Under the pieces are notes generated by a model. The model was given only the letters and a program-made list of their open reading frames with translations. It did not search any database and was not told where the DNA came from. A stretch of 64,000 nt of DNA from Uranotaenia lowii (Eukaryota; Arthropoda; Insecta; Diptera; Culicidae): contig NC_073693.1 in the NCBI RefSeq assembly GCF_029784155.1, positions 227,121,094 through 227,185,093 of the forward strand, in the 5' to 3' direction. The position numbers and the translations under genes are program-made. Positions 32,885 to 44,704 of this stretch are shown in pieces (position 1 is the first letter of the stretch; every line of letters begins with the position of its first letter).

Positions 32885-34140
32885 ACACAGAAAAAAAATC
32901 TGAATCCTAAACAGCACTGAAATAGAAAACCTTTATTTTTACATGACGTGGAACGCGATTTATTAATGTAAATTTACAAAATAAAAAAAGTTGAATCCTT
33001 AACAGCACTGAATTCTAATGACACGAACATAACTTGACACGGAACACGATTATTTGATGTAAATCTACATCACATATGATGTAAATAATAAGAAGCATCA
33101 CATATGACGGAATTTTCAATGCGAATTCAATATTACACGTCTCAAATATTTTACATGTCTTTCATATTTTACAGGTCTGTTGAAGTTTATAGACGTGTAA
33201 TATTCAACTTGCACTGAAAATTCCATTATATGTGATGCTTTTTTTTTCGTTACATCATATGTGATGTAATATTACAACATTTTCGGGTCACACAAAATTC
33301 TTAACAGCACTGAATTAGAAATTTCTTAAAATTACACGACATGGAATTTTATAGGACATTGAATTTGAATTTAATTAATATTACAATACACTGAACGCGA
33401 TGATGTCATGTAAAAAACAAACTGTCGAAAACAGGCAGACACAAATGTCAACAAAGTGTTGCGTCAAGTCGTGCCCAACAATATTTTATTGAAGAAGGTT
33501 TTCCGCGATTAAGTTAATCAATCTTGCTGGTTCCTGGAGATCTTCGAGAGGCAGGAATGGGAAAAGGACCATACAGAAAAATGTAAACAAACTGTTAGGT
33601 CAAGTCGTGCACCAAAGTATTTTGTCTAAGCCTTTTCCTCGCGCGTGAGTAAGCTTTTCGGTTTTGATGGTTCCCGGAGATCTTTGAGCAGCAGGGATGC
33701 GGTTCTGGAAGTTGCTGCATGATACCCAAATTTGGATCCGGTACTTAGGGGAAGAAAATAATTGTGTGAATGTGGCTCCTAATTAAATAAAATTGTGAGA
33801 TGAAAAAATTTTGCCGCTTGATAAAATAAATTATATTTATAATAAAAAGATTTTATTTTCATTAACAGCTGAGAAAATTCCATTATTTAATCATAATAAC
33901 AATAAATAAAACAAAACAAATTCCAATTGGAATGTTTTTCTTTTAAGATTCAGTGGTTTTATAATTTACATCTTTTTTATTTTACACGTTGCAAAAATTT
34001 ACATCATTTTTCATTTTACATGTTGCAGAATTTTACTGGCGTGTAATTTCCAACAAGCACTGAAAATTCCGTCATATATGATGCTTCTTTTTATTTACAT
34101 CACATGTGATGTGATTTTACAGATTTTTTTCGTTGTGTGT
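32885..34140. mobile_element. TIR element rich in internal palindromes
   Basis: Left ACACAGAAAAAAAATCTG and right CAGATTTTTTTCGTTGTGTGT are imperfectly inverted, flanked by TA. The insertion separates LINE part 2 from its 3' end at 34141. Inside, AACAGCACTGAAT-type units repeat at 32910, 33002 and 33302, and the GTAAATAATAAGAAGCATCA and GCATCACATATGACGGAATT block occurs in both orientations (33065-33110, 33215-33265 and 34050-34115), forming a large hairpin at about 33050-33265. A diverged tandem pair (TCAAGTCGTGC, GGTTCC[TC]GGAGATCTT, period about 125-130 bp) lies at 33445-33710. No transposase. Confidence 0.6.
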
Positions 34141-34206
34141 AGCTGAACTTGAACTGCTATGTATATGCGCCGGAGAATCGACGCGTAACCATTAATTAAG
34201 TGAGTA
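34141..34206 (+). mobile_element. 3' end of the RTE-like LINE
   Basis: ATGCGCCGGAGAATCGACGC and ACCATTAATTAAGTGAGTAA match the end of the related fragment at 58600-58646 (GCGCTGAAGAATCGACGCGG, ACCATTAAGTAAGT). This places the true 3' terminus of the LINE beyond the nested element. Confidence 0.65.
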
Positions 34207-34399
34207 ACCCTGGCTGGTACCATCGCACGTTTGGGAGCAATGCCCGAAGTCGCCCTCAACTTTGCTAAAGTGAGCACCTTATTTATCCAAACCAACAATG
34301 ACATATATCTGCTGAGTCTGTGGTGGGCATTAGCGAACGTTCCAACACAGCTGCAATCTATCACCTAAAGATTTGAAACACTACTTCTTAAATGCAATT

Positions 34400-34812
34400 T
34401 TTAATCGAAACTTGTGCCGCAAAATCATCTGGCGACCGTACAGCAGCAATTGGACCTTCTCCACATGGTCGAAAATCCGATGGTTTCTGGCGTCCATGTG
34501 AAGACTATCGGTACCCCTTGCCGTATTTGCAGGACTTCATGACCATTCTTTAGGGTAAATTCTTTTTTTTACAAAATTTGACCAGCAAAAAGCGTTTTAT
34601 TAAGTGCAAATTTATCCCGACGATATTCCTAAAACGACAATCATGATACCATTCAGGTTATTCGAATTTTCATTCCTGAACTTTGGTTTTAGAAACGCTA
34701 TTCAAACTTTCCAACGGCTCATTCACGAGGTCGTCCGAGGGTTCGATTTCGTGATTCCGTAAATCGATGATTTATCCATCGCCTCCTCGTCGCTCTCGAA
34801 AGAAACCTGGTA
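34400..34812 (+). pseudogene. Ty3/gypsy-type reverse transcriptase remnant
   Basis: Reading in shifting frames gives KSDGFWRPCEDYRYPLPYLQ-like sequence (about 34475-34535), then IPFRLFEFSFLNFGFRNAIQ (about 34650-34707), TFQRLIHEVVRGFDFVIP (to 34758), a stop codon, then IDDLSIASSS. This is the order of RT motifs of Ty3/gypsy LTR retrotransposons, where the catalytic site is an aromatic residue, one residue, then two Asp. Here a stop stands just before IDD. No gag, RNase H, integrase or LTR was found next to it, so only a pol fragment remains. Confidence 0.8.
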
Positions 34813-35398
34813 CCCAAAAAAAAAAAAATATAATGAGGAACGTAAATCTACAGTGGCGACACCTAAAATGGTAAAGATCATCAAGTATCACCTTAAGAGA
34901 ACGAAGTATCACTTAATTGACAAAAAAATTGAATATTCCAAATCGAAGTCGTCGTCGGATCTTCAGACCAAGCCTAACGAGATCCTTAAGTTTCAAGAAC
35001 AGTGTAATAAAAACAAGAACGGGTAAAAAGCGAAGTCACGCGAAAAAGTTAGAAAAAACCGTGTTTACTTGAGAAAAACGCTTCATTGCACAGCAGAACG
35101 GTAGATTTTGTGTTGACAGAAAGATCATGAACAATTGCGCGTTAAGGAAGCCGGCCTACCGCTTGTATCGTTGAAGGTCTAGGTCGGAGTCACCCGTAAT
35201 AGTCGTACTTCCCTGGTGATGATCAGCGTCATCAAGTCGGAAATCAACATTGTAAGAATTTTGGAGGTGCATAGAATGCGCATAGGAAGAGCCGGGCTAA
35301 ATGCACATACTAAGGAGAATACTCATTTTCTCCCATATTTCAATAGATGGATACATAAAACTTCATGTAAATGAGCGGTCATCTGTTTTATATAAGCA
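34813..35398. other. No recognised gene; diverged repeat near 35290
   Basis: A short plus-strand Lys/Ser-rich frame (about 34850-35020) is unrecognised and might be another retrotransposon remnant. 35285-35398 contains GCCGGGCTAAATGCACAT, which recurs as GCGGGCTAAATGCGCAT at 40814 and GGGCTATATGCGCCTATTAA at 41968. Confidence 0.4.
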
Positions 35399-35939
35399 CT
35401 AGCTGATCCCGTACGAACTTCGTTTCGCTTTAAATCATTGGTACGTCAAAATGAGTTTAGAAAATGAATTCGAAACATTCTTTCGACAATTTTGGGGAAA
35501 AAATTCAACAGTGTTTAAAGTCGCTACTGTTACTATTACTTGAAATTCAAATTAAACGGTTGATTGGCTTTTTATTAAAATTTATGTGAGAGTGTTTTCT
35601 TCTCGATCGGTTGCAAAATCTAGACATTATGGCAGAAACATGTATTATTTGTTTATGTGCACGACTCTTTTGCTTGACCTTCACATTTAAATTGGTATCA
35701 ATTAACTGCCTCCAACAAAATGATTGCACAAAACATTGAACTTTCAATGAAACCCTCTTTTTCTGTCCCATGGCCCGAAATTCGATAATTGAAACCAATT
35801 TTACGTTCCTCAAAACTCCCTTTTGCCATGGACGGCCTTTTTTTGACCACGATTCAAAACTTGACACCTGAAATCAATTATCTTTCCTGTTAATCTCCCA
35901 TGTGTCAATTTTCAATACAGTTCTATGCTCAATCAAGAG

Positions 35940-36690
35940 AATATCGTAAAATCAGTGAACAGATAATAACCCCTTTTGCCGACCCCTGAGTCAAGATTTG
36001 AAACCTGAAAGCAAAAGAACGTCCCTCAAAACTCCTATGCAGAAATTTTCATCTCAATCCAATGTAGAATAACGTCAAAATCGCAAAAACATATAAGTTG
36101 GGTATGGACGACTCCTTCAGCCAACTTCTGATCCGCAATTCGAAACTTGAAATCGATTGCTGGTCCCTCAAAACACTCATGTGCAAATTTTCATCACAAT
36201 ATGATCTATAATAACGCCAATATTGCAAAAACATTAATCAGTGGATATGGACGACCCCTTTTGCCGACCCTTGACCCTAAATTTGATAACTGTAATCGAT
36301 TTCTCGTCTCTCAAAACACTCATGTGCAACTTTTCATCACAATCCGATGTATAATGACACCAATATCGCAAAAACATTAATCAGTGGATATGGACGACCC
36401 CTTTGGCCGACCCCTGACCCTAAATTTGATAACTGTAACTGATTGTTCGTCTCTCAAAACATTCATGTGCAAATTTTCATCACAATCCGATGTTTAATAA
36501 CGCCAATATCGCAAAAACATTAATCAGTGGATATGGACGACCCCTTTGGCCATCCCCTGACCCTAAATTTGATAACTGTAATCGATTGCTGATCCCTCAA
36601 AACACTCATGTGCAAATTTTCATCACAATCCGACGGAAAATAACGTCAATAACGTGAAAACAATATTTGTCTTGTATGGACGACCCCCTT
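35940..36690. repeat. 143-bp tandem repeat, about 5 units
   Basis: TCATCACAATCCGATG-type cores at 36049, 36191, 36334, 36477 and 36620 give spacings of 142-143 bp. Each unit also contains GGATATGGACGACCCCTTT and CAAAACACTCATGTGCAA. A more diverged unit precedes at about 35940. Confidence 0.9.
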
Positions 36691-36801
36691 CAGAAGGGGT
36701 CGTCCAAAAATCTAAAAACATTTTTCATCATTCCTGGTCCTAATGAGTATCCATGCCAAATTTCAGACCTCTAGCTCTTAAGACGGCTGAGTCTATAGAG
36801 G

Positions 36802-36871
36802 ACAAACAAACAAACAAACAAACAAACAAACAAACAAACAAACAAACAAACAAACAAACAAACAAACAAAC
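36802..36871. repeat. (CAAA)n microsatellite
   Basis: About 17 uninterrupted tetramer repeats close to the 5' end of the minus-strand Helitron. Confidence 0.97.
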
Positions 36872-36903
36872 ATACAGATAATTGCTTTTTATATATATAG
36901 ATA

Positions 36904-39373
36904 TCTATTATATAAAATTCTCTTGTAACGGTGTTTGTAGTACTACTCCTCCGAAATGACCCAACCGATTCAAATGAAATTATTTTTAGAATATTCTGTA
37001 GGCATGCGAATCGGTTTATATCTAATAAAAAGAGCTCAAAGTCGCATCAATTGTCCATAATAATTAAATTTGTAATAATTTCAATCAAATCAAAGTCATG
37101 GCTTTCATTTTTTTTAGAAATTTCCTTTTGGCGCCGGGTGGTTTGTTTTCCGTCTCCAAGGTCGAGGCGTCGCGAGCAATCGTCGTGAGGGGATAGAAAC
37201 CATGGCATAGCATACTGATTAGTGGGAACATTTGGGCGCGTATTTTTCAACCAAGGTTATTTTCAATGCATGTGGAGGCGCTATGAAGCCTAGATGTGAT
37301 TTTTTTTCTTTATCATTCTTATCTCATTTGTACAGCACATATGAATGAATGACGCATAGATGTGATCGGATTGATATTTTGCCGATCGAATCAAAACCAT
37401 CTTAAACGATTTAAAAATTAAAACTATTCTGATTTCGTGATATTTACAGCAGCAATTGTTGTCTAAAAAGTATAAAATAATGGTATGACTGTTTGCGGAC
37501 GTTTGAAAAAAACAAGTGGGAAGATTTACATACAATTTTAAAATCAATACGCCTAAAAGGTTAGTTTTGATGCATATCGAAAACAGAAAAAAGACTAAGA
37601 TGTTTTCAACAGGAATAGATCAAAACATTTTTTGAACATGTTCTTAACTGAATCTGTATCAAGCGCCTTATAAATTTTCAGAACAACAATAAAATCCGAT
37701 GAAAATGAACAGACACTGAGTTGAACAAGAGTCTGTTCTTTAAAATAGAGGATTGATGTTTTCAAAGTCCGAATGCAAAGATTTTTTTGATTTTTTGCAA
37801 GCATAAGTGTAAGTTATCAATAAAATAAACCACTTTTTCATAGGTGAGGATATGCATTTTTTTGTTTTTAGTTAAGAAAGTACACAACGTTCATCGTTTA
37901 CAAAAAAAATATAAATCATTTCTTGATCTATAAAATTTTGGGCTAATCATACATAAACTTTTACTGCAAAAAAAACTTCAGATTTCTCAATAAAATTTGT
38001 TAAAACAAACAGGAGCATGTAAGCAAATTTAAGCTTAGAAATATCTTTTTGTCAACATATTTGCATATTTCACGTTCAACAAGAGTTTGTTGAGAAATGA
38101 TTTAGTTATGCAACAAACGAAAATCGATTTGTTTTAAGGATTTGATTTTTTTTTCTTAGATTTTCTAAAAGTTCAACTATGGTAAAATCCGTTTGCACTT
38201 GCCCTCTTTATCTGAATTGAAGTGAAGATTGAAATTAAAAAATAGAAGCAAAAGAAACATTGATAACTGTTAACCTTCTTGGCGCAAAAATCTACATTTT
38301 AAGGTTCTTTGTGATTTTTGTATGAATTTCTAGAAAATATTCATACCAACATCGAAGCATGAACAGATTTTTTTTAACCATTCAAGTTTTGAAAATCTAC
38401 TTTTCAATCGATTCTTAATGAAAGGATAAGGTCAGTTAATTGAAATCTTTAAATGGACCCTCTTTACAAAAGCGAGAAAATTAGTGAGATAACAACAAAA
38501 TTTAAATATATTTTTTTCACTTTTTTAAAACCATTTTTTTCTTTGATTCATTGGGTTACAGCTTATCCATATGAATTTTATTTACACTTTTTGCTTAAGC
38601 GATCAAAAGTACAGTAATTTGCAGTAAAAAAGTCGCCAGATGCTGTTTGGCATAACTTCAAGTTGTAATGTGTCATGTCTACAAACATGGGAAGGTATCT
38701 GGGTACGAGATATGTTTTTATGAGTATTATAAACCTGTCTGCATTGCAGTGTTAAGATGGGAGGAACAAAAAGAGTTCCATATGAATTGAGTTAAATAGC
38801 TTAAAAACTTATCAGGACTTCTGTACAAGTTTGTTGACATGAATCGAGAATTTATACAGCAAAGGGTAGAGAGGTTGTTTGCATAGGAAAAAATTGAGAC
38901 ACTTCCTTATTTCTGAGTAGAGTTGGAAATAAGATCTTTATTCATATCATATTCAGCATAGTTTGAAAACTTATGAGACAAATAAAGCGAAATGTTGTGT
39001 CATTTAGATACAAAAATGATTTGGTAGTAGCACTTCTTGCATTGCAAGAGGGAAAGGACTGAAAGTCTAAATCATCAAAACACACATTTTGACATCATTA
39101 TGAACTTTTTGAAGCTTATGAAAACAGAGTGAAGTTTTCAGATCTTGAAAACAAATCAAGAGATCAATTTTAAGAAAATATTATTAAAACATCTTTGAAC
39201 TGTAGTTGGAAACTTTAGGTGCTGCTTTTTCTTTTTTTTTTTGAAGCATTCGCTTCTAAATTATGTTGAAATTTGGTTTGAAACGCTGTCTAGGCAATAA
39301 AACTGAATTTTAACTATTTTAACAAATTTTATTGAATTTTGGAAGGTGGAGCAAAGCACACCGGGTCAGCTAG
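36904..39373 (+). mobile_element. Non-autonomous Helitron, plus strand
   Basis: Begins TCTATTATATAAAATTCTCT followed by TGTAACGGTGTTTG, and ends CACACCGGGTCAGCTAG at 39373, flanked by A (36903) and T (39374). Length 2470 bp. No Rep/helicase ORF; only short frames. A partial copy on the opposite strand ends at 21403. Its 5' end lies two bases from the 5' end of the minus-strand Helitron. Confidence 0.85.
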
Positions 39374-39388
39374 TATATATATATAATA

Positions 39389-40574
39389 GACTAGTTCACT
39401 TTTCGGCTTTTTTCGTTGATCACAACGCCACTTACAGGGTTTGATCCTCATTCATTTTCAAGAACTCTGGCCGAATTTGAGCTCATTTGAGTAAGTTTCC
39501 AGGGTGCGCTAGAAGTTTTATTGAAAAAAGTCCATTTTTCTGGAAAATTTTCGTAGATGTGTTCTAGCAAGCTGTTGTTAATATAAAATGATAATTTTAT
39601 AGTGCTTGGTGATTGGTATGACAACCATTCGTATGGACCTGTTTTAGATAATTGACTAAATCAAACCGAAAAAAATTAAAAATTCATAAACTACCAACTT
39701 TTACAGAAAATTTACTTACAAGTTGAGAGCTTAAAATCAGTAGAAAAAAGAAAAAAAATATTTTCGATATAACCTTTTCATAAAAAGATAGCCTTATTTA
39801 TAACCTTTAATTTGATGTCTAACACTTAATTATCGCAACAGCACAAGCAAAGATATTCAAACATTCACATCACATTCTTTGAATCGTAATGTTGTCTCCA
39901 TTCAAGTTTTAGCATCATGCAACCTGCAAAACGTGGCATCAAGAGGACTTGCTTACAACTTGATCAAAGCGCGCGCTTTTTTTAACTCCTGGCCCCGTCA
40001 TGGGGTACTTGATTGAATAAAATATCCTGTCTTGTGCACAAGTTGGTGTGGAGCAAACTTGAATGAAAAATATTTTATTAAATCAAATTTGTTGCTTGAT
40101 ATTTGAATAACTTTGCTAGCACTCTTGCGATCATTAAGTGTTAGACATCAAATTAAAGGTTATAAATAAGGCTATCTTTTTATGAAAAGTTTATATCGTA
40201 AATATTTTTTTTCTATTTACTACTGATTTTAAGCTCTCAACTTGTAAGTAAATTTTCTGTAAAAGTTGGTAGTTTATGAATTTTTAAATTTTTTCGGTTT
40301 GATTTAGTCAATTATCTAAAACAGGTCCTCACAGATGCTTGTCATACCAATCATCGTGCACTATAGAAGCATCATTTTATTTTAACAACAGCTTGCTAGA
40401 ACACATCTACGAAAATTTTCCAGAAAAATTGACTTTTTTCAATAAAACTCCTAGCGCACGCCGGAAACTTACTCAAATGAGCTCAAATTTGGCCAGAGTA
40501 CTTGAAAATGAATGAGGATCAAACCCTGTAAGTGGCGTTGCGATCAGCGAAAAAAGCCGAAAAGTGAACTAGTC
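39389..40574. mobile_element. 1.19-kb foldback element with arms of about 470 bp
   Basis: Left end GACTAGTTCACTTTTCGGC and right end GCCGAAAAGTGAACTAGTC are inverted. Similarity continues inward (GGGTTTGATCCTCATTCATT, AACAGCTTGCTAGAACACAT, CTCAACTTGTAAGTAAATTT blocks) to about 39862 and 40105, leaving a loop of about 240 bp. TAATA flanks both sides (39384-39388, 40575-40579), compatible with a TA or a 5-bp duplication. No transposase. Confidence 0.85.
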
Positions 40575-40579
40575 TAATA

Positions 40580-40891
40580 TATAAGCATAAGTGACCAATT
40601 AAGAACTAACTAATAAGAAAACTTTGAATGTATGTTTAGATAGACCTAGATTAAGTAAACCATTAATACATTTACGTCAGATGGTTTTTTTTTATAAACA
40701 CTAAACAATAAAGAATATACCTTAGAGCATTTTTTCTGTTAAAATCTTTTACAGTTTTTGAGAAAATGATTTAATTATAAAAGTAGTCAAAATAGCCAAA
40801 TATCGAAACCAAGCGGGCTAAATGCGCATATTAATGTTTTTAGTTATATTTCGATTCCACTCGCCATATTTTCGTTTCATTTTATTGAAAA
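40580..40891. repeat. Diverged dispersed repeat
   Basis: 40730-40830 resembles 42080-42170: GAGAAAATGATTTAATTATA versus AAGAAAATGATTTTATCATA, each followed by CCGAAxC and a CGGGCTAA block. The unit abuts a Helitron-like 3' end at 40892. Confidence 0.5.
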
Positions 40892-40920
40892 CTAGCTGAT
40901 TTTACCCGGCCTCGTTCGGG
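40892..40920 (-). mobile_element. Helitron-like 3' terminus
   Basis: Minus-strand reading AACCCGAACGAGGCCGGGTA then AAATCAGCTAG, followed by T. The CCCGAACGAGGCCGGG segment can form the short hairpin expected just before a CTAG end. The 5' partner was not identified. Confidence 0.5.
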
Positions 40921-41219
40921 TTCACATAAAATATGAATCAAGATAAGTCGCTTAACTTTTCGAAATTTTGGAAGCTTCTTATTCATCATTATTACAAATT
41001 TTGCCCATATTTGGCCATGTATGCTTTGTCAGTATGTATTTTTAGTCCCTTTAAAAAATGTATTGGGATTATTTACTTTGTTTATCGTTATCCACTGGAA
41101 ACCCAGTATCTGAAGCTTGTAAACATATGCGAACGACTCCTTTTCAAGAATATCCCACTTTTCAAGATGGATGATTTCCCCGTGGAAAGATACTTTCAAA
41201 TTTTATTTAATTAGAAATT

Positions 41220-41930
41220 TCTAAAAACACTTTCGCCAAATCCTTGTTGAGGACTCAATTTGCAGGTTTTTAAATGTATGTGTGTTTTATTTTTCGTTGA
41301 TTTATCTCACACTGTTTAGTGATTAGTTTTTTTTATGTTGAAAGTTCCACTGATAGTTTTTTACAGTTATCAAAAACACATAATCTCGGAACCGAAATAA
41401 CTAGTTTTATGAAAAACATTATGTTATGAAATAACTTGATATTCATTTAAATTGTTCCACTCTTTGACACAACTATCTGATTAGTTATCGTAAAGAGTGA
41501 TCATGTAAAAATTCTAAGAAATTGTATGATTGAATTCGCAGTCCTAAACGTCCTAACTGTGTTTTCATTATTTAATCCAAGAATTGAGCACATTGATGAT
41601 CAACATTTACTAAAAAATTTACCAATGAAATTGAATTGTACAAAACTGAAAACTTCGGATTTAATCCCTCAAAAGTTTCATGTGTTGGATTTGGTTAAAA
41701 ATTCCCCAAATAATGCACGTTTTATTGTCTGATCCCTCGTTTAAAGTGGAGAGTAGCCTTAAACTTATTACTCTGAATTTAATTATTTTTTCATTCTCTA
41801 TGAGGAATTCATAAAACATGAAAATTGTTGGTTCTTACAAATTGTAACTCATGAAAATCGGTTCATTAGTTTCCAGCGCTTAGTCCAGATAGTATTTCAG
41901 CTAAAGAAGTCAATTTATTAGGTACTAGCT
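41220..41930. other. No recognised gene
   Basis: A+T-rich, short frames only (for example 41526-41732). Confidence 0.4.
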
Positions 41931-41934
41931 GATC

Positions 41935-41975
41935 CCGTACTAACTCCGTTTCGCTAGGGGAGGAGCGGGCTATAT
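41935..41975 (-). mobile_element. Helitron-like 3' terminus, second copy
   Basis: CTAGCTGATCCCGTACTAAC on the plus strand is almost identical to 35399-35418 (CTAGCTGATCCCGTACGAAC). It is the 3' end of a minus-strand relative whose extent to the right is unclear. Confidence 0.6.
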
Positions 41976-42199
41976 GCGCCTATTAAGCAGAACACTGATT
42001 TAATCAAATATCACATCGAATATGTGCACAAAAACTATATACACGTGTGCAGGCATCTGTTTTCTATACATTGGAGTAATTTTTATGTTAAAATTTTCTT
42101 TTGTTTCCAAGAAAATGATTTTATCATAAGTGTTGTCTAAAATGCCGAACCTTAAACCGGGCTAATTACGCCTATTTATGCTTTGAACAAAATTTCTGT

Positions 42200-44700
42200 T
42201 TTTTGGGCGATATTTCCGTATAATTTCATTGGAAATGCTAGAAAGTAATAATTTCCGTACGACAAAGCTTAAGTTTTATAAAAATCTATGTATATTATAA
42301 TTTAATGGAATAAAACAAAAGTTAGGGTTGCCATACTATGGAGGCAGTTCATCCATGAGAAAAACTTTATCAAATCTGTTTTTAGATCTTCAATTCTCTC
42401 TAAAGATGTTGTTCAGAGCTTAGATTTGAAGTTTCAATGATAAAAATCATTAATTTATTCTATTTAACCTGTTATTTTAGGATGGAGGCATTTTACAAAC
42501 ATGATGGGGGCAAACAAAAATGCTCTATTATTCCACTATATAATCATTATTAAACCTCCACAAAAGCTGAAATATGTTTACTTTCTAAAGTTCATTTGAG
42601 TAAGAAACAAAAACCATCCTAGTTTTTGTTTTAAGCTTCTTTACGTATAATTTTTAAAAGTCAAAATATTACATCAAAATGTATCAAAACCTTGTATGAT
42701 TTTTTAATTTTTTTTTTTGAGTTGGTATATTCATATTATTCTTTCTTGCCTTATGCTTAAAGCGTATCACCCTCAAAATGCATTGGTCAGATAAGCTGTC
42801 TAGTCAGCCATTTCATCAAACAGCCGTAGGGTCATTTAACCCGATAGGCCCATTTAGGAAACCTTTCCCCTAATGATCGTCTCTTCGATAAATGTAATTA
42901 AAGCCATTCCAGGAGTGCTAAATTAATTAAAATTTTTCAGCATATAAAGTAGTATTTGAATAAGAACGTTGAGCAACATGCTTATTTTATACTAGAATGT
43001 TTGGATTTTGAGTTTCAAAAAATCTGAACAATTAACTTCACTTAAAAATTGAAGAATGCAAGAGTAGTAATAACCAAATATAAGTTTTTCCATTTTTCTT
43101 ATGTAGATCCAGTATCTAGTAACAAATTGAAAAGCATATGTTTTATAAAAAAAGTCTCATTATTTGGAAATAGCGATTAGCTTATTGTTTTCACTTCCAA
43201 ACATCGGTGCAAGTTTGTGTGTCATTACCTGGAATTCATCGCTTTTAAGGCACGAGAAGGTTGAGGATTTATTTCCTTGAGTCATCAAATTATTTTAATT
43301 TCAAACATATTTTTTATTTCCCTTTTGGGTAAGAGCTCTCAACTTTTATCGACACATGCCATCGGCAACTTCAACATGATAACGATAATGGGTGGGTGAT
43401 GGCTGTTGTAGTGACTCTCGTGGAGCATATAATTTGAAGCGATTTCTCTGTCTAGACTGGTTGCATTTCGTGCCCGAGGAGATATGGAAAGTCGTCGAAA
43501 CATACGATAAGTACATTGTGCTGCTCACAGTTACAAAAAACTACACTTCTGATGGAAAATTTTGCTGACCTCCGTCTCTTTTTCATACAGTTGGTTGGAT
43601 AGGACTTAGTACGATAGTGTTCCCCCAGCCTGAAGCAACACGTTCAGTCCAACAAAACTGACTTAGTACAAACGGAAAATTATGATTTTGCCTCCGGGAG
43701 GTGGATGGCTGAAGTATAACCGCAGCACATCCGCTCTCCATTCGAGGTTCTAGGTCCGGGTCTTGGCTCGAATGACAAAGTTTTGCGCCTCAAGAAGTCA
43801 TACTCATCGTCAGTCAACCGGATGGAGTCAAAAAACTGCCACTTATATTCGACCATGGCATGGGTTCAGTTAGGAGGAAGGTCGACCTTCAGAGCCGATT
43901 CGTCTTTAAGGAACACGGATGAAAACCAATTTTGTCATATATCTGAAAGTTTGTCAGTTTGGAAGCGCTCTAGCGTTTATGGTTTTTCCTTGCAGCACCC
44001 TGGGAGGAGATAGCTGAGAAACCAAAAAAAAAAAAATGCGAAAAGCTAAAAAGGTTCACAATTCACATCTGCGTGCCCCAGTTGCAGACTCAAAATGATG
44101 GAATACCCTATCGGGTGGATCCCAACAAACGTAAACCCTACCACGAATGCCGATGGGATAAGTCGGATAGTCGAAGTCACAACGTTTTTGGATCACAGAC
44201 CGACCAAAAAAAAAAAACAGAAAGACTGGGTGGGCAGGACTTGGATCGACCGTTGGATTAAGTAATTTGGTAGAACTTTTGTGACAGACGTCAGAAAGTT
44301 CATATTGGATAAATGGGTGGGCCATATCAGGCGGAAAATACCCGGACAGGTGACGTTGTGGATTATACCAGAGCAAATTGGATTTAAATGAAATGAAATG
44401 CCTACAGACTGTTCCAATGTTTTAAAAAGCAGTAGTTTATCTCTTTGGTGGTTTATAGAATTCTGGGAGAAAATATGGAATAAGCTTTAAATATATATAT
44501 TTTAACATTATGTTTCGTTCGAAGACGTCCATTTAAAAATAGCATTAACCAGTGAATATTTCAACATATTCTCAGAAAAACGAGTAATTTTGTTTCAACA
44601 ACCAGTCATAAAATAATGAAAATCTTAACTTACGGTATTCATATAAACACTTGTACACTTCCGTTGAGAGTTGAGACCAATCAAAATTCAGCTGAGAATA
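42200..44700. other. No recognised gene; G+C-richer stretch 43340-44370
   Basis: 42200-43300 is plain A+T-rich DNA. 43340-44370 is richer in G+C and holds longer open frames (43783-44013 plus, 44056-44376 minus) without any domain I can name. A minus-strand reading across 43780-43930 includes FFDSIRLTDDEYDFLRRKTL before stops. It may be the remains of an unrecognised element or pseudogene. Confidence 0.35.
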
Positions 44701-44704
44701 TATA

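Larger units (their letters stand above)
35399..36901 (-). mobile_element. Non-autonomous Helitron, minus strand
   Basis: On the minus strand it begins TCTATATATATAAAAAGCAA (36901) and ends GTACGGGATCAGCTAG (35399), with A before and T after. TC start, CTAG end and A/T target are the Helitron signature. The interior holds a 143-bp tandem repeat and a CAAA microsatellite but no Rep/helicase frame. The 3' motif CTAGCTGATCCCGTAC (plus-strand view) recurs at 41935. Confidence 0.8.

Noticed and set aside
34400..34812. Calling a full gypsy retrotransposon
   Set aside because: Only RT motifs in broken frames are visible; no LTR pair, gag, RNase H or integrase nearby.
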